From NCBI RefSeq assembly GCF_000696185.1, contig NZ_KK853997.1:7800001-7864000 (forward strand): a DNA stretch of 64,000 nt, written 5' to 3'. The DNA is from Kitasatospora cheerisanensis KCTC 2395. GTDB lineage: Bacteria; Actinomycetota; Actinomycetes; Streptomycetales; Streptomycetaceae. A program made the translations under genes and the position numbers. The notes below the pieces were generated by a model. That model did not search any database, was not told where the DNA came from, and was given only the letters and a program-made list of their open reading frames with translations. This document shows, in pieces, positions 53,356-62,580 of this stretch (position 1 is its first letter; every line of letters starts with the position of its first letter).

Positions 53356-53467
53356 CGCCCGATCATCGGACCGTCGCCGCCGTCCCCGCTGCCCGTCCGC
53401 GCCGAAACCCCACCGGGCGGTGAACTGCCCACGCCCACAACGGAATGCCCGAACGAGGAGGCGGGTG

Positions 53468-54388
53468 TCAGTTCGAGCCGGGGTCCTCGGCGGGCCGCAG
53501 CGCGTCCAGGCGCGCCAGTTCCCCGTCCGAGAGCCGCAGCGAGCCGGCCGCCACGTTCTCCGCGAGGTGGTCCGGATCGCCCGTCCCCGGTATCGCCAGT
53601 ACGTGCGGCCCCTGCTGGAGGGTCCAGGCCAGCCGGACCTGCGCGACCGACGCGCCGTGCGCCCGCGCGATATCGCGCACCGCCGCGCCGTCGCCGATCC
53701 CCGGACCGTTCTGGTGTCCGGCGCCCGCGATGGCGAAGAACGGCACGAAGGCGACGCCGAGTTCACCGCACTGCCGGAGCAGCGCCCGGTCCTGGTCCGG
53801 GGCGCCGATCCCGTACGGGTTCTGCACGCAGACCACCGGCGCGACGGTCCGGGCCTCGGCGAGCTGCGCGGCGGTGACGTTGGAGACGCCGAGGTGCCGG
53901 ATCAGTCCGGCGTCGCGCAGTTCGGCCAGCGCGCCGAAGTGCTCGGCGATCGAGCCGGACCGGCGGCTGGGCGGCACCCGCAGGTTCACCACGTCCAGGT
54001 GGTCGCGGCCGAGTTGACGGAGGTTCTCCTCGACCTGCCCGCGCAGCTGCTCCGGCGCGGCCCACCACCACGCGCCCGACGGGTCACGGGCCGGCCAGAC
54101 CTTGGTGGTGATGACCAGGTCCTCCGGGTACGGCGCCAGCGCCCGGTTGATCAGCTCGTTCGCCGAGCGGGTCGCCGAGAAGTAGAACGCGGCGGTGTCG
54201 AGGTGGTTCACACCGAGCTCGACCGCCCGCCGCAGCACCGCGATCGACCGCTCGCGGTCACGCGGCACCCCGCCGTGGAAGGGCGCGGTGCCCGTCAGCC
54301 GCATCGCGCCGAAGCCGAGACGGTTGACGGTGCGGTCGCCGAGCCGCCAAGTGCCAGCGGCGGGCGGGGTGTTCGTACGTACGCTCAT
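53468..54388 (-). CDS. Aldo/keto reductase
   Basis: 306 residues from an ATG with GAGGAGA upstream. AKR TIM-barrel motifs: GAMRLTG, catalytic Asp and Tyr in HLDTAAFYF, Lys in VITTKVWPA. The usual tetrad His after strand 4 is replaced (DVVNLRVP, with Arg), as in a subgroup of bacterial AKRs. NADPH-type C terminus (LAIPGTGDPDHLAENV). Likely reduces aldehydes or ketones; substrate unknown. A promoter and terminator lie in its leader (54485-54554). Confidence 0.88.
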   Translation of the reverse strand: MSVRTNTPPAAGTWRLGDRTVNRLGFGAMRLTGTAPFHGGVPRDRERSIAVLRRAVELGVNHLDTAAFYFSATRSANELINRALAPYPEDLVITTKVWPARDPSGAWWWAAPEQLRGQVEENLRQLGRDHLDVVNLRVPPSRRSGSIAEHFGALAELRDAGLIRHLGVSNVTAAQLAEARTVAPVVCVQNPYGIGAPDQDRALLRQCGELGVAFVPFFAIAGAGHQNGPGIGDGAAVRDIARAHGASVAQVRLAWTLQQGPHVLAIPGTGDPDHLAENVAAGSLRLSDGELARLDALRPAEDPGSN

Positions 54389-54484
54389 AGCAGGGTCTCC
54401 TCTTGCAGGCAGGTAGGAACCGGCAGCCGTGCGGCCTGGCCGTGGCCTCGGAGCGGCCCCACGACGGTGCGGGTCCTGGCCTCC

Positions 54485-54554
54485 GGGCATGAAAAAAGCC
54501 TCCTCGGCGGACCGGAGTCCACGCCGAGAAGGCTTGCGTATGACCATCATTCTA
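54485..54554 (-). terminator. Minus-strand promoter plus intrinsic terminator in the AKR leader (attenuator candidate)
   Basis: On the minus strand a 14-bp stem (54535-54522 with 54509-54496, one G-U wobble) is followed directly by six T residues (54497-54492), a textbook intrinsic terminator, rare in this GC-rich window. On the plus strand the same position is a C-A mismatch, so it works leftward. A -10-like TAGAAT (54554-54549) lies just before it. Any transcript started there would stop after about 50 nt, 97 bp short of the AKR ATG. It may end the MarR transcript or act as an attenuator or a short RNA. Confidence 0.6.
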
Positions 54555-54555
54555 G

Positions 54556-54809
54556 CAGCCGGCGACTGGCACGGTGCGGGGGTTGGCGGTGGAGGCCAGT
54601 CGGGTGGACGTGGGCATCGGGATCCTCACGCCCCATCTCGGGGAATGGCGGGCTGCGGACGAAACTGGCCGACGTGACGGTGGGCCAGGACCGGGACGGA
54701 CCAGGTGCCGACCCTGCTCGCGCGGGAGCCCGAACATCCGGACGGCCACTGGCGGATCGGCCTGGAGCGCCGGCAGATGCGGGCCAGTGGCCGGTCGCCG
54801 ATTCGAGGG
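54556..54809. other. Intergenic stretch, no gene assigned
   Basis: About 250 bp between the attenuator and the MarR stop. Two frames look slightly protein-like (REPEHPDGHWRIGLERRQMR on plus) but there is no start or domain. Possible gene remnant. Confidence 0.3.
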
Positions 54810-55277
54810 CTAAGCGGTGGCGCCGCCGGTGTTGCGGATCAGTTGCCGGAGCACCTTCAGCGTGGTGACGTAGTCCGCGTCGGAGATGCCCTGGTGGATG
54901 GCGGCGCGGATGGCCGGGGCGTGCTGCTTGAAGTCGACGCGGGCCTGCTCGCCCTGGTCGGTGAGCCAGAGGCGGCCTTGCGGGTCGCGGGTGAGCCAGC
55001 CGCGTTCGAGGAGGACTTCGGCTTCTGCGGTCAGGTCGTCCTCGGGGCGGAGGTAGGACCTCATGGCGTGCTGGAGTTCGGGGACGGTCATGCCGTGGCC
55101 GTCGGGGGAGATGTCGTTCTTCGACAGGTTCCGCAGCAGCCAGAACTGGGGCTGGGTGAAGCCGAGTTCGGCCTGCCTGGCGCGGGTGAAGGCGATGAGG
55201 GACTCGTAGGCCAGGCCGGTCCAGTACGCGGCGGGCTGGCCGGCGAGTTCGGCGTCGGACAGGTGATGGGTCGTCAT
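54810..55277 (-). CDS. MarR-family transcriptional regulator
   Basis: 155 residues from ATG 55277 with AGGGGG upstream. Winged helix with the MarR-type FTQPQFWLLRNLSKNDISPD start and the LERGWLTRDPQGRLWLTDQG wing; helices at both ends form the dimer. Divergent from the 198-aa gene, with inverted repeats between them (55330-55345), and upstream of the AKR on the same strand. Probably senses a phenolic or electrophilic compound that AKR detoxifies (inference). Confidence 0.83.
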   Translation of the reverse strand: MTTHHLSDAELAGQPAAYWTGLAYESLIAFTRARQAELGFTQPQFWLLRNLSKNDISPDGHGMTVPELQHAMRSYLRPEDDLTAEAEVLLERGWLTRDPQGRLWLTDQGEQARVDFKQHAPAIRAAIHQGISDADYVTTLKVLRQLIRNTGGATA

Positions 55278-55329
55278 GGTGGTGCCCCCTACCGGAGAAT
55301 GATCGCTGGTGCGAGCACCGTAGAACGTG

Positions 55330-55345
55330 AAGTCGACTTGAAGTC
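55330..55345. promoter_or_regulatory. Candidate MarR operator
   Basis: Palindrome AAGTCGACTT (55330-55339) overlaps GACTT-G-AAGTC (55335-55345), giving three half-sites of AAGTC type in the divergent region between MarR and the 198-aa gene. Confidence 0.45.
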
Positions 55346-55371
55346 AATCGGTGGGGTCCGGGGAGGATGCC

Positions 55372-55968
55372 GTGCTGGTCGGGTCGCGGGACGGGTTCGG
55401 TCTGGAGTTCCATCTCGAACGGGACCCGGAACTGCTGTGCGTGGACGTGCACATCGGCGGGCTGTGGGTGGACGCGCGGGACAACGCGTTCTACCCGCCG
55501 CTGCTGGTCAAGAAGCTCAAGGAGGAGCTGGCCCGGTACCGCGCCCCCATCGCGGCCCCGGCGGGGTTCGGCTCGCCGGTCGAGGCGCTGCGCCTCGCCG
55601 AGTGGGCGCGGTACGGGGAGGCCGCTCCCGGCGTCGGGGACGGGACCGGGGAGGAACTCGCGCGGTGGGTGTTCCTGGAGTGGGGCGAGTGCACCGACGA
55701 CGTGTCGGTGTTCGCCTTCCCGGACGGGGAGTCGGTGCACCTCGCCTGCCGGACCTGGGAGGGAGGCGGCGCCGCCTGGGGCACCGTGCCCCGGCAGGAG
55801 CCGACCGTGGTGTCGGTGAGCCGGGCGGAGTTCGTCGGGACGCTGGAGCGCGGCCTCGCCGTCGCCGAACGCGAGTGGGCCGTCCGGCTGGCCGCACTCC
55901 GGGCCGGCCGGGGCGAGGAGTCCGCCACCCCCGGAGCGCTCAGCGAGGGTTCAACTCGCGTTCCGTGA
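55372..55968 (+). CDS. Hypothetical protein (198 aa)
   Basis: 198 residues from the GTG at 55372, chosen over a GTG at 55351 because GGGGAGG lies five bases upstream. Acidic, Trp-rich, single-domain: FHLERDPELLCVDVHIGGLWV, WARYGEAAPGVGDGTGEELARWVFLEWGE. No family recognised. Overlaps the convergent permease stop by 28 bp; divergent from MarR, which may control it. Confidence 0.6.
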   Translation: MLVGSRDGFGLEFHLERDPELLCVDVHIGGLWVDARDNAFYPPLLVKKLKEELARYRAPIAAPAGFGSPVEALRLAEWARYGEAAPGVGDGTGEELARWVFLEWGECTDDVSVFAFPDGESVHLACRTWEGGGAAWGTVPRQEPTVVSVSRAEFVGTLERGLAVAEREWAVRLAALRAGRGEESATPGALSEGSTRVP

Positions 55969-57209
55969 CCGGCACTCCGTGCGGAGCGGCGGAGTCGTTC
56001 GAGCGCTGGCCGAGGAAGGCCGCGGCCAGGGCGACCGCCGCCGCGGCGAGGACCGGCCAGCCGGTGCCGAGGAGGAGGGCCAGGACGGCGGGGCAGCAGA
56101 CGGCGGCGGCCAGCCGGGCGGGGCCGTCGAGGACGCGGATCGCGGCGGCGGTGCAGGCCAGGTAGACGGTGAGGAAGAGTGCGGTCGGGACGGCCACCAG
56201 CTGAGAGGTCGTCAGGGCGCCCGAGCCGACCAGCAGGATCAGCGGGGCGCCGGTGACGGCGGTGGTGGCGACCACGGCGTAGGAGCCGCGGCGGCCGGGG
56301 TTCGGCCGGGGCGGGAGCAGGGCCTCGGTGAGTTCGGCGGCGCCCGTCAGGTAGGTGTTGGTGGCGGCGAGGGTGAGCACCAGGGCCGCGCCGGCGGCGA
56401 GGATCCGGCCGCTGTCGCCGATCGCGGCTCGCAGCAGGTCCGCCAGCGGGACGGCGCCGCCCGCGCCCGGCCGAGCACCGCGACGGTGGCCGCGGCCAGG
56501 CCGAGGCAGAGCAGCGAGGTCACCACGAAGGCGATCAGCACCACCAGGCGCAGCTGTCGGCGCGGGTCGCGCAGGCGGGTGGTGAGCGAGGCCGCGGCCT
56601 CCCAGCCGACGAAGGCGAACATCAGCGGCGGCGCGGCGCGCGCCACGCCCGCCCAGCCGTACGGCAGGAACGGCGTCCAGTGCTCGGCCCGGGAGTGCGG
56701 CGCGGCGCCGAGCACCGCGAACAGGACCAGGGCCACCAGCACGGAGACCAGGACCAGTTGGAGTCCGGCGCCGGTGCGCACGCCCAACAGCCGGACGGCC
56801 AGCACCAGTCCGAGCAGGACCAGCGCCGCGCGGACCGCCGTCGAGTCGCCCTTGCCGAGGGCCGCCGCCGCGTAGCTGCCGCCGATCAGGCAGACCACCG
56901 GCGCGCCCGCGACCACGCCGGCCAGGAAGCACCAGGCGGCCGCCCGTCCGGCCCGCTCGCCGAGGCCGCCGCCGTGTAGCCGGCGACGCCGCCGGTCGAG
57001 CCGAGCCGGGTGCCGAGCGCGCAGAACACCACGGCTATCAGCCCGGAGAGCACCAGCAGGGCCAGCCACACCAGCAGCGAGGCGGGGCCGGCCGCACGGG
57101 CGGCGAGCCCCGGGAGCAGCAGCAGACTCGGGCCCAGCAGGGCCCCGATGTACAGCGCGGACGCGCCGGCGGTGGACAGGTGCGAGCGGCCTTCGGTGTT
57201 CTCTGACAT
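55940..57209 (-). CDS. APC-superfamily amino-acid permease (two one-base breaks)
   Basis: About 423 residues when repaired, start ATG 57209 (MSENTEGRSHLSTAGASALY). Helical repeats typical of amino-acid/polyamine permeases: GALLGPSLLLLPGLAARAAGP near the N terminus, then GWEAAASLTTRLRDPRRQLR of the conserved helix 5-6 region, and NTYLTGAAELTEALLPPR. Frame breaks near 56950 and 56465, both one missing base in GC-rich runs; both flanks are coding. Divergent from an Lrp/AsnC regulator, the standard regulator of amino-acid transport. Confidence 0.8.
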
Positions 57210-57302
57210 GTCCCGATTCTGGCTCCGATCGCGCGGCACGCGCTGGCAAATTCCCCCGCCCCCGGTGCCCGTGGTGGCAGGATCCACCGCGTGGGGCCGG
57301 AT

Positions 57303-57809
57303 ATGGTGCACGGCATGCCGAGCCAGCAGTACGACCGCATCGACCGTGCCATCCTCGAACACCTGCAGCGCCACGGCCGGACGGCCAACGTGGACCTCGC
57401 CGAGGCCGTCCGCCTCTCGCCGTCCTCCGCGCTGCGGCGGACGAAGGCCCTGGAGGCGGACGGGGTGATCGCCGGGTACCGGGCCGAACTCGACCGGGAG
57501 CGGGTCGGGTTGGGGCTGACGGTGTTCGTCGCGCTGCGGGTGGAGCAGCACTCGCGGGAGACCTCGCGGCAGATCGAGCAGGCGCTGGCGGAGATCCCCG
57601 CCGTGGTCGCGTGCCACGTGGTCTCGGGCGAGGCGGACTTCCTGGTGGAGATCGCGGTGCCGGACCTGGCCAGCTACGAGCAGGTGCTGCTGGACGAGAT
57701 CCTGGCCATCGGCCCGGTCCGGGACGCCCGTTCGACCTTCGCAATCCGCACCATCCGCTCGCGGGGCCCGCTCCCGCTCGACCGCTGGCCGGCCGCGCCC
57801 GGTCGCTGA
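57303..57809 (+). CDS. Lrp/AsnC-family regulator
   Basis: 168 residues (starts at 57291, 57303 or 57315 are possible; 57303 used). Helix-turn-helix (about 15-60: RIDRAILEHLQRHGRTANVD, SPSSALRRTKALEADGVI) and the RAM ligand domain (about 70-150: GLTVFVALRVEQHS ... VVACHVVSGEADFLVEIAVP). Senses an amino acid; expected to control the divergent permease gene. Confidence 0.88.
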   Translation: MVHGMPSQQYDRIDRAILEHLQRHGRTANVDLAEAVRLSPSSALRRTKALEADGVIAGYRAELDRERVGLGLTVFVALRVEQHSRETSRQIEQALAEIPAVVACHVVSGEADFLVEIAVPDLASYEQVLLDEILAIGPVRDARSTFAIRTIRSRGPLPLDRWPAAPGR

Positions 57810-58138
57810 ACCGGACGGCGTGCTTGTAGCACGGGGGAGGCCGGCCCGGGGCGGAGAGCGGGGAGCGTTCACCCGGGGGAGCGGAGGGGACTGTCGGGGC
57901 CAGGGGGCGGCGGCCCATGGTGGAGGCGGGAAGCCGGGCACCGCACCGAGTCCTGACATGTGATCAGGGTCTCACCGCCGACCGTTTGATGATGAACCTT
58001 CACATCATCGGCGGATATGGCCATCGGACGGTAATGCAATTTTCACGACCGAGGATCTACCCGCATAGACCCCGGCCCTGCCACGCTGGCTCGGCACACG
58101 CACCCCCTGCCCCGCATCGAGTCCAGGAGCACCCCGTC
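57810..58138. other. Intergenic region upstream of the nuclease
   Basis: 329 bp, locally less GC-rich. Hairpin GATGATG (57988-57994) with CATCATC (58003-58009) and an 8-base loop; single GTTCACC at 57867-57873, which resembles half of a PHO box, though one copy is not enough for a call. No gene seen. Confidence 0.4.
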
Positions 58139-58779
58139 GTGACGAACCGTTCCCTCCGCCGCTTCGCCACCCTCGCCGCCACCGCGGCCTCGCCGCCGGA
58201 GCCCTCACCGTCGGCACCGGCGCCGCCCAGGCCGCGCTGCCCACCCCGGTCTCCGCCGCCATCGCCCGCAGCTACCTGGGCCAGCTCACCGTCCGGGCCG
58301 AGGACCGCACCGGCTACAGCCGCGACCTGTTCCCCACCTGGATCACCATCTCCGGCACCTGCAACACCCGGGAGACCGTCCTCAAGCGCGACGGCTCCAA
58401 CGTGGTCACCGACTCCAGCTGCGCCGCCACCTCCGGCACCTGGGTCTCCCCGTACGACAACCTGACCGTCACCTCCGCGTCCAGCCTGGACATCGACCAC
58501 ATCGTCCCGCTCGCCGAGGCCTGGGACTCCGGCGCCTCCGCCTGGACCACCGCGCAGCGCCAGGCCTTCGCCAACGACGTCACCCGCCCGCAGCTGCTCG
58601 CCGTCAGCGCCAGCACCAACCGCTCCAAGGGCGACAAGGACCCGGCCGAGTGGCTGCCGCCGGTCACCGGCTACCGCTGCACCTACGTCCGCGCCTGGGT
58701 GCAGGTGAAGTACTACTACAACCTGTCCGTCGACTCCGCCGAGAAGACCGCCCTGAGCAACGTCCTGGCCGGCTGCTGA
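58139..58779 (+). CDS. Secreted HNH endonuclease (DUF1524/GmrSD-like) (one-base break)
   Basis: About 213 residues; GTG at 58139. N-terminal signal (VTNRSLRRFATLAATAA, then LTVGTGAAQAA after the break). The HNH/DUF1524 core is seen as SLDIDHIVPLAEAWDSGASAW, followed by NRSKGDKDPAEWLPPVTGY, with a short Cys pair (CNTRET, CRCTYV) suggesting a disulfide. The frame shifts near 58190 by one missing base in a GCCTCGCCG patch within the signal. Extracellular DNA scavenging or DNA-release role. Hairpin 58798-58833 follows. Confidence 0.85.
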
Positions 58780-58797
58780 CCTTCGCCCCCCGACGGG

Positions 58798-58833
58798 CCG
58801 CCCAGGGGCCATCCGGTCGTGCGTCCTGGGCGG
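58798..58833 (+). terminator. Terminator after the HNH nuclease gene
   Basis: Perfect 9-bp inverted repeat CCGCCCAGG (58798-58806) / CCTGGGCGG (58825-58833), 19 bp past the stop codon; no T-run. Confidence 0.55.
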
Positions 58834-58875
58834 TTCGTGGCCGACCCGATTGCTCGGCGATATCGCGGTGAAAGC

Positions 58876-58890
58876 TTGACGAATAGTCAA
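58876..58890. promoter_or_regulatory. Inverted repeat in the phoD-like upstream region
   Basis: TTGAC-GAATA-GTCAA, a perfect 5-bp inverted repeat 47 bp before the phosphatase GTG. Could be a -35 element or operator; no clear PHO box (tandem GTTCACC) nearby. Confidence 0.3.
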
Positions 58891-58936
58891 CTCGGGGTCT
58901 GGACAAGCCATTACCGGTGAGTAAGTCTCCCGTGGT

Positions 58937-60631
58937 GTGACCGAACCCACAGCTCCCGCACCCATCGACGCCGCCGCGCCCACCGCCGCCGCGTCCGCCG
59001 CCCGCCCGCCGCGCCGGCGGGTCATCCAGGCCGCCGCCCTCACCGCCGGCGCCCTCGCCCTGCCGCTCGCCGGCACCGCGGGCAACGCCGTCGCCGCCGG
59101 CGGAGCACAGTTCCTGCACGGCGTCGCCTCCGGCGACCCGCTGCCCGACGGCATCCTGCTCTGGACCCGCGTCACCCCCGTCGCCGCCGCCACGCCCGGC
59201 TCCGGCCTCGGGCCCGACACGGCCGTGCAGTGGCAGCTCGCCACCGACCGCGCCTTCACCGCGATCGCCGCCAGCGGCACCGTCACCACCACCGCCGCCA
59301 CCGACCACACCGTCAAGGCCGACGTCCGCGGCCTGAAGCCCGACACCGCCTACTGGTACCGCTTCCTGGCCGGCGACGCCGTCTCGCCGGTCGGCCGCAC
59401 CCGCACCGCCCCCGCCGCCGACGCCGCCGTCGACCGGCTGCGCCTCGGCGTCGCGTCCTGCGCCAACTGGGAGGCCGGCTACTTCTCCGCCTACCGCCAC
59501 CTCGCCGCCCGCGGCGACCTCGACGTCTTCCTGTTCCTCGGCGACTACATCTACGAGTACGCCTCCGGCGCGTACGGCACCCGCGGCACCGTGGTCCGCC
59601 CGCACGCCCCCGCCAACGAGATCATCACCCTCGCCGACTACCGCACCCGGCACGGCCGTTACAAGACCGATGCCGACCTCCAGGCGCTGCACGCCGCCGT
59701 CCCCACCATCGCCATCTGGGACGACCACGAGTTCGCCAACGACGCCTGGTCCGGCGGCGCCGAGAACCACACCCCCGGCACCGAGGGAGACTGGAGCGCC
59801 CGGGTCGCCGCCGCCAAGCAGGCCTACTTCGAGTGGATGCCGGTCCGCCCGTCCATCGCCGGCACCACCTACCGGCGACTGCGCTACGGCAAGCTCGCCG
59901 ACCTGCACCTGCTCGACCTGCGCTCGTTCCGCTCCCAGCAGGCCGGCATCGGCAACGGCGACGTCGACTCCGCCGACCGCACCCTCACCGGCCGGGCCCA
60001 ACTCGACTGGCTGAAGGCCGGACTGGCCGCCTCCGACACCACCTGGCGGCTGGTCGGCAACGAGGTGATGATCTCGCCCGTCGCGTTCCTCGCCCTGCCC
60101 GACTACCTGCTGCGCCCGCTCGCCCAGCTGCTCGGCCTGCCCGGCGAGGGACTGGCCGTCAACGTCGACCAGTGGGACGGCTACACCCACGACCGGCGCG
60201 AGCTGCTCGGCCACCTGAAGGACCGTCACATCACCAACACGGTGTTCCTCACCGGCGACATCCACTCCGCCTGGGCCTGCGAGGTGCCGTTCGAGGCCGC
60301 CACCTACCCGGCCTCCCGGCAGCGCCGCCACCGAGTTCGTGGTCACCTCGGTCAGCTCCGACAACATCGACGACATCCTGAAGGTCGCCCCGCAGACGCT
60401 GTCGCTGGTGGCCACCGCCGCGATCCAGGCCGCCAACCGGCACGTCAAGTGGACCGACCTGGACTCGCACGGCTACGGCGTCCTCGACCATCCACCGCCG
60501 AGCGGGCGCAGATGGACTACTACGTCCTCTCCGACCGCACCAAGCCCGACGCCACCACCAAGTGGGCCCGCTCCTACCGCACCAAGTCCGGCACCCAGCA
60601 GATCGAACGGGTCTACACCCCCGTGAACTGA
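58937..60631 (+). CDS. PhoD-family alkaline phosphatase (two frame breaks)
   Basis: About 565 residues, Tat-type signal with RRR in PPRRRVIQAAALTAGALALP, and the PhoD N-terminal beta domain (HGVASGDPLPDGILLWTRVT). Metallophosphatase motifs: FLFLGDYIYEY, IWDDHEFANDAW and GDIHSAWACEV, with conserved Arg, Asp and His residues for the Fe/Ca centre. The frame breaks near 60320 (two bases missing) and near 60490 (one base missing); between them TSVSSDNIDDILKVAP and DLDSHGYGVL fit the family. Releases phosphate from esters outside the cell. A start at 58937 (GTG) is used. Confidence 0.85.
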   Translation: MTEPTAPAPIDAAAPTAAASAARPPRRRVIQAAALTAGALALPLAGTAGNAVAAGGAQFLHGVASGDPLPDGILLWTRVTPVAAATPGSGLGPDTAVQWQLATDRAFTAIAASGTVTTTAATDHTVKADVRGLKPDTAYWYRFLAGDAVSPVGRTRTAPAADAAVDRLRLGVASCANWEAGYFSAYRHLAARGDLDVFLFLGDYIYEYASGAYGTRGTVVRPHAPANEIITLADYRTRHGRYKTDADLQALHAAVPTIAIWDDHEFANDAWSGGAENHTPGTEGDWSARVAAAKQAYFEWMPVRPSIAGTTYRRLRYGKLADLHLLDLRSFRSQQAGIGNGDVDSADRTLTGRAQLDWLKAGLAASDTTWRLVGNEVMISPVAFLALPDYLLRPLAQLLGLPGEGLAVNVDQWDGYTHDRRELLGHLKDRHITNTVFLTGDIHSAWACEVPFEAATYPASRQRRHRVRGHLGQLRQHRRHPEGRPADAVAGGHRRDPGRQPARQVDRPGLARLRRPRPSTAERAQMDYYVLSDRTKPDATTKWARSYRTKSGTQQIERVYTPVN

Positions 60632-60689
60632 CCCACGCCTGCCGGGGGCCCGACGGATCGTCGGGCCCCGGTCGACCGCTGACGGCAGG

Positions 60690-61479
60690 TCAGCGGTGGG
60701 TGGTGCGGTTGAACAGCTTGCGCGACCAGGCGTAGCCGACCACGCCGATGCCCGCGCACCAGGCCAGCGACACCCAGCCGCTGGAGCCGATCGCCGAACC
60801 CGAGAGCAGCCCGCGCAGGGTCTCCGTCATCGGCGTGAACGGCTGGTACTCGGCGAACAGGCGCAGGCCCGGCGCCATCGAGTCGGCCGGCACGAACGCC
60901 GAGCCCAGGAACGGGCAGGAACTGGGATCAGCAGCGGCTTGTTGCTGGCGATTCGACCGTCTTCGAGATCAGGCCGAGCGCCACCGACAGCCAGGTCACG
61001 GCGAACGCGATCGCGGTGAGCAGCCCGGCCGCCGCCAGCCACTCCAGCGCGCTCGCGTCCGACCGGAAGCCGACCGCCAGCGCCACCGCGATCACCAGCA
61101 GCAGGCCGGTCATGGTCTGGATCACGCTGCCGATCACATGGCCGGTCATGAACGAGGACCGGGTGATGTTCATGGTGCGGAAGCGGTTGATGATGCCGCC
61201 GGTCATGTCGGAGCAGACCGCGATCGAGGTGGACATCGCGCCCGCCGCCACGCCCATCACCACGATGCCGGGCGTCAGATAGGCCAGGTACGCGTCCCGT
61301 CCGCCGCCCCCGATGCCGGCGCCGATCGAGCCGCCGAAGGCGTAGACGAACAGCAGCAGCATCAGGATCGGCGTCATCGCCGGGCCGAGCGAGACCGCCG
61401 GGTAGCGGGCCGCGTGCTTGAGGTTGCGGCGCAGCATGGTCATCGAGTCGTGCACGGACAGGGCGAGGGTGCTGCTCAT
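60690..61479 (-). CDS. ABC-2 type permease, DrrB-like (two one-base breaks)
   Basis: About 263 residues with six membrane helices; ATG 61479 overlaps the stop of the ATPase gene (ATGA). N-terminal half (LGPAMTPILMLLLFVYAFGGSI; TGGIINRFRTMNI) is the family signature of DrrB/ABC-2 exporters. The reading frame breaks near 60940 and 60910, one missing base each; the C-terminal half (YQPFTPMTETLRGLLSG, LFNRTTH) continues in the next frames to the stop at 60690. Pairs with the ATPase for export of a drug, peptide or lipid. Confidence 0.8.
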
Positions 61480-62518
61480 CGCGGGGTCTCCTCGGCGGGG
61501 GCGGGGCCCGAAGCGCGGCGGGGGATCGAAGCAGGCGCAGGGATCGAAGCGGGGGCCGGGGTGCCGGTCAGGGCGAGGAAGACGTCGTCCAGGTCCGGGT
61601 GTGCACGGAGAAGTCGGCGGCCGGGACGCCGGCGGCGTCCAGCCGGTCGATCAGGGTGCGCAGGGCGTCCAGGCCCGCGTCGCCGGCGATCCGCAGGGCG
61701 AGGTTCTCCTCGTCCCGGCTCGCGTCCGGGAACGCGGCGCAGGCGCGGTCGTAGGCGGCCGGTTCGGCCGAAGCGGAGGCGGACGTGGCCTGCCCGGGAT
61801 GCGGGGACTTCAACTCGTCGGCGGTGCCCTCGGCGACGATCCGGCCGCCGTCCAGGACCGCGCGATCCGGTCGGCCAGTTGGTCGGCCTCGTCCAGGTAC
61901 TGGGTGGTCAGGAAGACCGTGTGTGCCGCCCGCGACCAGGCCGCGCACGGTGTCCCACATGGTGCGGCGGCCTGCGCGGGTCGAGGCCGGTGTGGGGCTC
62001 GTCCAGGAAGATCACCCTCCGGGTCGCCGACCAGGGTCATCGCCAGGTCGAGCCGGCGGCGCATCCCGCCGGAGAAGGTCGCGGCGCGCTTGGCCGCGAC
62101 GTCCGCGATGTCGAAGCGCTGCAGCAACTCCCGCGTACCCGGGAGCGGCCTCGGGTGCGGGCAGGCGCAGCAGGTCGGCCATCAGGAGCAGGTTCTCCTC
62201 GGCGGTGAGCATGTCGTCCAGGGCCGCGAACTGCCCGGTGACGCCGATCGCCGACCGCACCCCGTCCGGGTCGGCGGCCAGGTCGTGGCCGGCGATCTGG
62301 GCCTGGCCCGCGTCCGCGCCGACCAGGGTGGAGAGGATCTCCACGGTGGTGGTCTTGCCCGCCCCGTTCGGGCCGAGCAGGGCGAACACCGTGCCGGCGG
62401 GGATGGTGAGGTCGATGCCGTCGAGGACGGTCTTGTCCCCGTACGACTTGCGCAGGCCGATGGCGGAGACGGCCGGGCCCGAGGCTTTCCTGGGCGCGGG
62501 CATGACAAATGAGGGCAT
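61476..62518 (-). CDS. ABC exporter ATPase, DrrA-like (at least five breaks)
   Basis: About 350 residues, ATG 62518 with GGGAGG upstream. N-terminal half is intact: Walker A LLGPNGAGKTTTVEIL and Q-loop region VTGQFAALDDML. The C-terminal half is spread over several frames between about 61580 and 62150: the signature segment FSGGMRRRLDLAMTLVGDPE, Walker B-like VIFLDEPHTGLDPR, TQYLDEADQLADRIAVLDGGRI and the PDLDDVFLALTG tail before the stop at 61478-61476. All shifts have the sense of missing bases. An exporter ATPase of the DrrA family; cluster of breaks probably reflects poor consensus here. Confidence 0.75.
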
Positions 62519-62580
62519 GTGTCCTCCCGTGGTGGACTCGAAGGTGAAGGGGCTCAGCAGGAAAGGGCGTTGACGAGGCG

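Noticed and set aside
57867..57873. PHO box (GTTCACC) as evidence for PhoP control of the nuclease and phosphatase
   Set aside because: Only a single 7-bp copy; PhoP sites need at least two direct repeats.
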